Positions 6,359 through 11,046 of a stretch of 11,046 bases of DNA are shown piece after piece. Source of the stretch: Planctomycetota bacterium (GTDB taxonomy: Bacteria; Planctomycetota; UBA11346). Position 1 is the stretch's first letter. Each line of letters begins with the position of its first letter. A program made the position numbers and the translations under genes. The notes beneath the pieces were generated by a model. The model searched no databases and was not told where the DNA came from. It saw only the letters and a list, made by a program, of their open reading frames with translations. The stretch spans positions 1 to 11,046 of the forward strand of contig CANETI010000044.1 in the NCBI GenBank assembly GCA_947440715.1. Reading direction: 5' to 3'.

Positions 6359-7633
6359 ATGGCAAAAGCCACTTCTAAATCCGTCCGTTCAGCCGCAAGT
6401 GCCAAGGCACCGAAAGCTAATCGCGTTGTGCTCGCTTATTCGGGCGGACTCGACACGTCCGTGATCGTGCGTTGGTTAGAACAAAAAGGTTATGAAGTGA
6501 TTTGTTTCTGCGCCAATGTCGGCCAAGTAGAAAAATATAGCGACTTAGAAAAGAAAGCGCTGAACAGTGGCGCGACGAAATGTTATATCACCGATTTGCA
6601 AGAAGAGTTCGTGCGTGATTTTGTGTTCCCAGCCGTGGCATGGAATGCGAAATACGAAGGCCGTTATTTGCTCGGTACCAGTTTAGCTCGCCCGATTATC
6701 GCAAAAGCCATGGTTGATATCGCGAAGAAAGAAAACGCTGAATATATTGCGCACGGCGCAACCGGTAAAGGTAACGACCAAGTTCGTTTCGAATTAACCG
6801 CCTACGCTTTATTACCAGGTGTTAAAGTGATCGCACCATGGCGCGACCCAGAATTTAATACGCAAATTAAAGGCCGGGAAGACGCCATCGAATATGCCAA
6901 CAAGTGGGGCATTCCGATTAAGGCGAGCAAGAAAGATCCGTGGTCATCCGACGACAATTTACTGCACATCAGCTTTGAAGCTGGCATGTTAGAAGATCCG
7001 GCTGCACGCCCGTTGGATCGTATGTTCCAACGCACCTTGCCATTGTCGCAGGTCAAAGCGAAACGACAAAAAATCTTCATCGATTTCGTCGAAGGCGTGC
7101 CCGTGGCCGTTGACGGCAAAAAGATGAAACCAGCAGCGTTATTAGCGCACTTAAATGAAATTGGCTTTAAACACGGCATCGGCCGCATCGATATGGTGGA
7201 AAGCCGCTTCGTCGGCATGAAATCACGCGGCGTGTACGAAACCCCAGGTGGCACGATATTAATCGAAGCCCATTTAGATATTGAAGCGCTGACGGTTAGC
7301 CGCGATTTGCTTCACACCAAAAATCAACTCGCGGTGCGCTTTGCCCAAATGGCTTATTTCGGTTTCTGGTACTGCGAAGAAATGGAAGCGCTCATGGCCT
7401 TCCTCAAAACCAGCCAACGCCACGTTACTGGCCGCGTGTTCATGGAACTCGAACGAGGCAATGTCATCGTCACTGGCCGCGAGAGCAAACATTCGCTCTA
7501 CGACGCCGCGATTGCTTCGATGGAAGCCGATGGTGGCGCTTATAATCAGAGTGATGCAACCGGATTTATCCGCCTGCAAGCTTTACCACTGCGCGTCCAT
7601 GCCCGTCGCGCCGCGCGTTTAGCCCAAAAATAA
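6359..7633 (+). CDS. argG: Argininosuccinate synthase
   Basis: A 424-residue enzyme that joins citrulline and aspartate using ATP to give argininosuccinate, AMP and pyrophosphate, the penultimate step of arginine synthesis in the cytoplasm. Signatures are the N-type ATP-pyrophosphatase P-loop AYSGGLDTS (26-34), the citrulline/ATP region KYEGRYLLGTSLARPI (98-113), and the family hallmark GATGKGNDQVRFE (133-145). Length agrees with the roughly 400-residue family plus a 20-residue N-terminal tail rich in Lys, Ala and Ser. That tail is real as annotated because no other Met precedes the P-loop and AGGAG stands eight bases before this ATG. No argH or other arginine gene is adjacent, so it appears to be a single-gene unit. 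Its TAA stop lies inside the left arm of a downstream inverted-repeat element, which probably also ends transcription. Confidence 0.97.
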   Translation: MAKATSKSVRSAASAKAPKANRVVLAYSGGLDTSVIVRWLEQKGYEVICFCANVGQVEKYSDLEKKALNSGATKCYITDLQEEFVRDFVFPAVAWNAKYEGRYLLGTSLARPIIAKAMVDIAKKENAEYIAHGATGKGNDQVRFELTAYALLPGVKVIAPWRDPEFNTQIKGREDAIEYANKWGIPIKASKKDPWSSDDNLLHISFEAGMLEDPAARPLDRMFQRTLPLSQVKAKRQKIFIDFVEGVPVAVDGKKMKPAALLAHLNEIGFKHGIGRIDMVESRFVGMKSRGVYETPGGTILIEAHLDIEALTVSRDLLHTKNQLAVRFAQMAYFGFWYCEEMEALMAFLKTSQRHVTGRVFMELERGNVIVTGRESKHSLYDAAIASMEADGGAYNQSDATGFIRLQALPLRVHARRAARLAQK

Positions 7634-7784
7634 AAACGCCAATAGCGCCCCATCTGCTGCGTTGCCTCCTCCTTACGTGGCTGGGCCACGTTGCGTCGTG
7701 TTACGCAGGGATAAGACCTTTGGTCTTATTGCCTTCGGCAACCTGCTTCACCCTTGCATCTGGGGTGCTCTTGGCGTTTTTATT
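7629..7784. repeat. 156-bp MITE-like inverted-repeat element with nested hairpins, also a likely argG terminator
   Basis: The outer arms are a perfect 14-bp inverted repeat: AATAAAAACGCCAA (7629-7642) and TTGGCGTTTTTATT (7771-7784). Pairing continues inward with few mismatches (AGC.CCCCA against TGGGG.GCT). Nested inside are CTGCGT/ACGCAG (7657-7662 and 7703-7708), ACGTGG-CTGGG-CCACGT (7675-7691), ATAAGACC-TTT-GGTCTTAT (7711-7729) and TGCC-TTC-GGCA (7730-7740). There is no room for a protein. No obvious target-site duplication flanks it. The left arm contains the argG stop codon, and the T-run in the right arm could end transcription of argG. It resembles a miniature transposable or REP-type intergenic element, but I do not recognise a named family. 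Confidence 0.6.
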
Positions 7785-7917
7785 GGTTAATAGGAGAGCA
7801 GAAGACGAAATCTGAGTGATTATTGGTAGAATAAGCCAATGAAGTACCGGTAGCCAATTGAACTCTGCATTCTAAGATCATACACGAATGATAAAGTCTT
7901 GAGTAGGACAGTTAGCG
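7785..7917 (+). promoter_or_regulatory. Promoter/operator region of the metallopeptidase-PIN module
   Basis: A 133-base A+T-rich gap ahead of the module. GCCAAT occurs twice in direct orientation (7835-7840 and 7853-7858) around the palindrome TACCGGTA (7845-7852). An inverted copy ATTGG lies at 7822-7826. TTGAAC (7858-7863) is a possible -35 box directly beside the last repeat; the matching -10 (around 7879-7886) is poor. AGGA, about 11 bases before the ATG, is a weak ribosome site. The repeats are visible in the sequence. Reading them as the operator of the module's own HTH protein is inference. Confidence 0.35.
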
Positions 7918-9081
7918 ATGACAGACCGGATTGAGGGCGTAAATAGAAGTCGAATAAAGTGGTGCTGCGATGAACGGGACCTCTCTATAGAAGAACTGTT
8001 TCATCAGTTAGGCATCTCTGAACGTACATTGAACGAATTTATAGAAGATAAGCCGGCTTTAACATTTACCCAATTGGAAAAAATAGCGCGTAAATTTAAT
8101 CGTGGTGTGCTATTCTTTTTAGAGCCAGAGCCGGTGGATCCTGTGCGTGTACATACGCCACAATTTCGCACCATCATGAATCAAAAGCCAACGCTTTCTC
8201 CGCTTATTCGGACACTGATAGAGAAAGCGGAAAAACAGCGTGATATTTATATGGCTGTTCAAGAAGAACTGGGAGAAGAATCCTTAAAGCCATGGAGGCA
8301 AAGACTGCCTAGAAATATCAGAGAGGGGTCTATTGGAGAAAGGGCTCTCGCAGTTAGGGAGTGGCTTGATCTGGAAGGAGTGAAAGATTTTGAAGGATAT
8401 CGTCAAAAGGTTGAAACTCAGGGAGTTCTAGTTTTTCTTAGCAATGGATATGCAGGTAGTTGGCAAATTCCTAAGGAGAGCACTGTTCGTGGTTTTTCTT
8501 TAGCACACGATATTCATCCAGTAATTTTCATTAAGAAACAAAGATTCCCTGCTCCACAAACGTTTACGCTCTTCCATGAATTAGCACATCTTATATTACA
8601 CAGGAAAAGCTTTGCTGACGAGGATGAGGATTTGTTTAGTTACCAAGGCAAGGAAAAAGAAGCGAATGAATTCGCTGGAATGATTCTTGTCCCAGACAAA
8701 TACTTGGACCAAGTGGATGTCAAATTACTTAGAATTGGTGAAATTGAAAATTTAGACGCTGATTTGGAAAATTATCGAAAAGCCTGGGGCGTGAGCACGG
8801 AGGTGATTTTGCGGCGGCTCATGGATGAGAAGAAGATTTCTAAGTTAGTTTATCAATCCTATCGCCAATGGACCGATGCTAATCCAATTCCGGAACAAGC
8901 TGGAGGAGGAGCACGACATCGTTTCTCTGAACCCTTACGGATATTTGGTCGCTCTTTTGTTGGGAGTATTTTGGAGGCAGTGGGTGCTGATAGGCTTAGT
9001 TTAAATAAGGCCTGTGGCTTTTTGGATAATATTAAAGTAAGCGATATTCATAGGCTGGAAGAGCGCCGTGCACGTCTTTGA
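7918..9081 (+). CDS. HTH (XRE-like)/ImmA-IrrE zinc metallopeptidase, partner of the PIN-like gene
   Basis: A 387-residue protein. Residues about 8-70 look like an XRE-type helix-turn-helix (LSIEELFHQLGISERTLNEFIE, then FTQLEKIARKFN), followed by the usual FFLEPEP link. The central part (about 140-300) is an ImmA/IrrE (COG2856) gluzincin domain with HELAH (220-224) and the downstream glutamate in EKEANEFAGMILVP (246-259). Family members such as ImmA and IrrE cleave a partner repressor; others act as antitoxins. Residues 300-387 form an extra charged helical tail. The gene overlaps the next by 14 bases, indicating translational coupling. DUF4411/PIN-like genes are known to occur beside such proteins, so this is probably the antitoxin/regulator of a toxin-antitoxin pair. 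A+T-rich DNA with AGA and ATA codons suggests transfer. Confidence 0.88.
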   Translation: MTDRIEGVNRSRIKWCCDERDLSIEELFHQLGISERTLNEFIEDKPALTFTQLEKIARKFNRGVLFFLEPEPVDPVRVHTPQFRTIMNQKPTLSPLIRTLIEKAEKQRDIYMAVQEELGEESLKPWRQRLPRNIREGSIGERALAVREWLDLEGVKDFEGYRQKVETQGVLVFLSNGYAGSWQIPKESTVRGFSLAHDIHPVIFIKKQRFPAPQTFTLFHELAHLILHRKSFADEDEDLFSYQGKEKEANEFAGMILVPDKYLDQVDVKLLRIGEIENLDADLENYRKAWGVSTEVILRRLMDEKKISKLVYQSYRQWTDANPIPEQAGGGARHRFSEPLRIFGRSFVGSILEAVGADRLSLNKACGFLDNIKVSDIHRLEERRARL

Positions 9082-9556
9082 TGCTTCGTCGATTATCCTT
9101 GCTTGGGACAACTATCCTGAGGGTCAATTCCCGCTTTTTTGGAGCTGGATTAAACAAGAAATTACAGAAAATAAATTGATTTTACCTGGTCAGGCAGCTA
9201 AAGAAATAGAGAAGCACGACCCTGAATGTTATAAATGGTTTAAAGATTTCGGCGTTAAAATAATTCAAGCCGACAACAAGATAGTATTAGAAGCAGTCAG
9301 GATTAAAAACATTTTAGGTATCGAGAATGACGAATACCATCCTAAGGGTGTGGGCGAAAATGACATTATCATAATTGCTACCGCGAAAGTGAGAAAAATG
9401 TCTTTGGTGTCGAATGAAGGTGTACAGGCTAACCCGAAGTCGATGACGTCGATGAAGAAGTATAAAATACCTGCCGTATGTGATCTCCCGGCGGTTGGCG
9501 TAATCTGCGTACCGCTCATCAAATATATAAGAAGTTCTGGTGGGATATTCGGCTAA
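9068..9556 (+). CDS. DUF4411-type PIN-like protein, putative RNase toxin
   Basis: A 162-residue protein that starts directly on a PIN-like first strand, MHVFDASSII, with the first acidic residue at D5. Other candidate metal-site acids are E46 in AAKEIEKH, E97/D99 in GVGENDIIIIATA, and E117 in LVSNEGVQ. The last is followed by the KKYKIPAVCD block, in which the 'KIP.VC' wording is typical of DUF4411 proteins. PIN domains are Mg2+/Mn2+-dependent ribonucleases and are the toxins of VapBC-type systems; activity of this protein is inferred only. The GTG start lies inside the end of the metallopeptidase gene (14-base overlap), preceded by GGAAGAG, so the two are translated together. The antitoxin-first order fits toxin-antitoxin operons. 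The last 15 residues resemble no PIN motif. Confidence 0.8.
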   Translation: MHVFDASSIILAWDNYPEGQFPLFWSWIKQEITENKLILPGQAAKEIEKHDPECYKWFKDFGVKIIQADNKIVLEAVRIKNILGIENDEYHPKGVGENDIIIIATAKVRKMSLVSNEGVQANPKSMTSMKKYKIPAVCDLPAVGVICVPLIKYIRSSGGIFG

Positions 9557-9623
9557 AAGGTGAATAAGGAGCGTTATTATAATCAACGATCAATTTTGGC
9601 AATTTCCCTCCTATTCTTGTTAT

Positions 9624-10460
9624 TTATTCAGCCACTTGCGTTTTTGTTTTATTTCGTCTTGGTATAAACGGCGCGATCATTCTGCCTATTAATGAAGATG
9701 GAAATTGTTCATCGGTGGGGAAACCTAAACGAGCTGGGGTGCTGCCGTCTTTGGGATAATAAGCGGTGCCGAATATCCAGTCCCAGCAGGTGAAGACGAT
9801 GGCGAAATTACAGCCGTGGGCGGGGGCGCCATCGTGAGCGCGACGCAATATACGGTCGTGGTGCCACAGGTGAAAACGTGGTGAATTCAGTACGTATTTG
9901 AATGGTCCCCAGCCGACGTTGAGATTGCTGTGATTGTGATGGCCGATGGCGGTGACGATGATGGCGAGAATAAAGAGGACGAACTCATTGGTGCCGAGCA
10001 TAATTAACGGCAGCCAAGTGAGTGATTTATAAATAATAATTTCCATCCAGTGGAAACGGAAGTTGCCGATCCAATCCATGTGCTGAATAGAATGGTGGAC
10101 TTGGTGGAAGCGCCATAAAATGGGGATGCGGTGTAATAAATTATGAACACCGAATTCCAGGAAATCTTTGGCTATTAATGCGGTAATGCCTTGTAACCAC
10201 AACGGCCAGTGAGCGATTAATTGCAACGTTTGCGGGTCGGGAGCGCCGATGGCGGCAGTGGCTTTTAATGCTGCTGTTGCCCCAGCAGCAAAGACGAATC
10301 CCAAGGCCAATCCGGCAACATGTCCATTGAGGGCTAACCACACTAAATCTTGGCCAAATTGCGGGCGCAGTAAACGTTGCTGCCGCCATGGGCGTAGCCG
10401 TTCAAGCAGCACGAATCCCAGGGATACGATGATCAGCCAAAACCAATAGGTATGCAGCAT
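9624..10460 (-). CDS. Fatty acid hydroxylase/sterol desaturase family membrane di-iron enzyme
   Basis: A 278-residue integral membrane protein of the PF04116 superfamily, whose members use a di-iron centre and O2 to hydroxylate or desaturate lipids. The histidine clusters are intact: HNLLH (106-110), HQVHH (119-123), H137, GHHNH (173-177) and HLWHH (197-201). Hydrophobic spans lie near 4-19, 40-70, 85-100 and 145-175. The substrate cannot be assigned; bacterial members act on carotenoids, sterol-like or fatty lipids, and many are uncharacterised. The ATG cannot be extended, because an in-frame TGA lies three codons upstream, and it has no clear Shine-Dalgarno sequence. The gene converges on the PIN-like gene across 67 bases, where I see no convincing terminator, and is divergent from the Dabb gene. 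Confidence 0.9.
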   Translation of the reverse strand: MLHTYWFWLIIVSLGFVLLERLRPWRQQRLLRPQFGQDLVWLALNGHVAGLALGFVFAAGATAALKATAAIGAPDPQTLQLIAHWPLWLQGITALIAKDFLEFGVHNLLHRIPILWRFHQVHHSIQHMDWIGNFRFHWMEIIIYKSLTWLPLIMLGTNEFVLFILAIIVTAIGHHNHSNLNVGWGPFKYVLNSPRFHLWHHDRILRRAHDGAPAHGCNFAIVFTCWDWIFGTAYYPKDGSTPARLGFPTDEQFPSSLIGRMIAPFIPRRNKTKTQVAE

Positions 10461-10550
10461 GGGCGCTCATGGTGGAGTGTGATTTTAATATTTCAGCAGG
10501 TGATTCGACAAGCCACATCAGCTGTTCTATGTATCACCAACCGACCTTAT

Positions 10551-10614
10551 TCTCCTAGAGATCTCCGCAACTATAGCGACGAAGGAGACGTATAAAAAAC
10601 ACAGGAGATCACTT
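10551..10614 (+). promoter_or_regulatory. Dabb-gene leader with paired Shine-Dalgarno and anti-Shine-Dalgarno copies
   Basis: The ribosome site AGGAGATC, four bases before the ATG at 10615, can pair perfectly over 7 bp with GATCTCC at 10560-10566 (partner GGAGATC 10604-10610, 37-base loop). A second TCTCC (10551-10555) and a second GGAGA (10584-10588) give an alternative pairing. Such alternation could let the ribosome site open and close, but it may also be chance in a purine-rich leader. Confidence 0.3.
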
Positions 10615-10986
10615 ATGCTTATGTTCATGCGTTCTTGTTTGTTAACCACGTTGTTTGTTGCGGCTTGCATGGCGGCGGAAAAGAACGTGCACCATATGGT
10701 GATGTTTAAATGGAAAGAAGGCACCACGGCGGAACAAGAAGCCGCCATTGCCACGGCGCTCGTTGGATTAAAAGAAAAAGTCCCAGGCATCGTGAGTTTG
10801 ACCTACGGCAAACAAAATAGCACTGAAGGCGTGGCCACAGCTAAGGGTTATCAATACGGATTATCAGTGGTGTTTACCAACGCGGCGGCGCGCGATGGTT
10901 ATTTACCACATCCAGCACATGTTGCAGCAGTAGCGGTGTTGAAGCCGCATTTGGCTGATGTTGCCGTTTTGGACTACGATCTATGA
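10615..10986 (+). CDS. Exported Dabb (stress-responsive A/B barrel) domain protein
   Basis: A 123-residue protein with an N-terminal export signal (about 1-21) followed by one complete Dabb domain (about 25-123). The signal contains VAAC, with Cys at 18 as a possible lipobox; otherwise cleavage near ACMA-AEK is plausible. Dabb signatures are HHMVMFKWKEGT at the first strand, LKEKVPGIVSLTYGKQNS, YGLSVVFTN, and the helix-strand block DGYLPHPAHVAAV...LKPHLADVAVLDYD. These dimeric ferredoxin-like domains occur in plant stress proteins, polyketide cyclases and many bacterial proteins of unknown role; secreted versions have no established function that I know of. The start is supported by AGGAGATC just upstream. 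The stop overlaps the next gene's ATG (ATGA), so the pair is probably cotranslated. Confidence 0.85.
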   Translation: MLMFMRSCLLTTLFVAACMAAEKNVHHMVMFKWKEGTTAEQEAAIATALVGLKEKVPGIVSLTYGKQNSTEGVATAKGYQYGLSVVFTNAAARDGYLPHPAHVAAVAVLKPHLADVAVLDYDL

Positions 10987-11046
10987 GCTGGCGTTCACTG
11001 ATGGTTTTATGCGGTGTTGCAGCGTTTGGTGCTGCACTGAGTGCGG
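10983..11046 (+). CDS. Start of an exported protein, cut by the window end
   Basis: An ATG at 10983-10985 overlaps the TGA of the Dabb gene (ATGA) and opens a frame that stays open for 21 codons to the window end. It begins MSWRSLMVLCGVAAFGAALSA, a short basic start followed by a hydrophobic Ala-rich core, as in a Sec signal peptide ending near ALSA. The mature protein is outside the window, so no function can be given. The overlap suggests translational coupling with, and a job related to, the Dabb protein. Confidence 0.6.
   Translation, partial: MSWRSLMVLCGVAAFGAALSA

Noticed and set aside
6802..7254. 150-codon minus-strand open frame opposite argG
   Set aside because: Antisense to conserved argG motifs, with no domain signature or ribosome site; a shadow frame.
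9557..9623. A bidirectional terminator in the convergent gap between the PIN-like and desaturase genes
   Set aside because: Only short A/T self-complementary stretches are visible, with no GC-containing stem followed by T residues.

Overview
The window looks like a bacterial chromosome segment of medium G+C content. It holds mostly housekeeping and cell-envelope genes, interrupted by one more A+T-rich accessory block. The taxon cannot be fixed from sequence alone. A secreted Dabb-domain protein and the GC-rich palindromes at the left edge (CCCGGGGT-TTC-ACCCCGGG) would fit a member of the PVC/Planctomycetota group, but this is a weak inference from memory and not a marker-gene result.

Layout, left to right. 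Positions 1-46 hold GC-rich tandem hairpins. Positions 146-3622 are a minus-strand cluster read in the order radA (DNA repair/recombination ATPase), a TerB-like helical protein, an aldehyde dehydrogenase of the lactaldehyde/GapN-like type, and a small two-helix membrane protein of unknown function. The TerB-like and dehydrogenase genes are separated by one sense codon and lie in the same frame. A divergent plus-strand lipoprotein gene (3800-4381) follows. It converges on a minus-strand fusion of vitamin K epoxide reductase and a DsbA-like domain (4401-5486), a self-contained periplasmic disulfide-forming enzyme. Next is a sixA-type phosphohistidine phosphatase (5594-6067, minus). Argininosuccinate synthase argG (6359-7633, plus) comes after a structured 290-base leader.

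Immediately after argG lies a compact 156-bp inverted-repeat element (7629-7784). It is packed with smaller hairpins, and its left arm contains the argG stop codon. It borders an A+T-rich accessory module: an XRE-like/ImmA-IrrE metallopeptidase gene (7918-9081) overlapping a DUF4411-type PIN-like gene (9068-9556). The arrangement is typical of a toxin-antitoxin or stress/defence pair. The codon choice (AGA, ATA, TTA) differs from the flanking genes and suggests horizontal acquisition.

The right side returns to host-like composition. It carries a minus-strand membrane fatty acid hydroxylase/sterol desaturase family enzyme (9624-10460), then a plus-strand secreted Dabb-domain protein (10615-10986). 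The Dabb gene overlaps by ATGA with a gene that runs off the window and begins with a signal peptide (10983 onward).

No rRNA, tRNA, CRISPR array or intact transposase is visible. The best candidates for something new are the 156-bp structured element fused to the argG end, the metallopeptidase-PIN pair beside it, and the same-frame TerB/aldehyde dehydrogenase junction.
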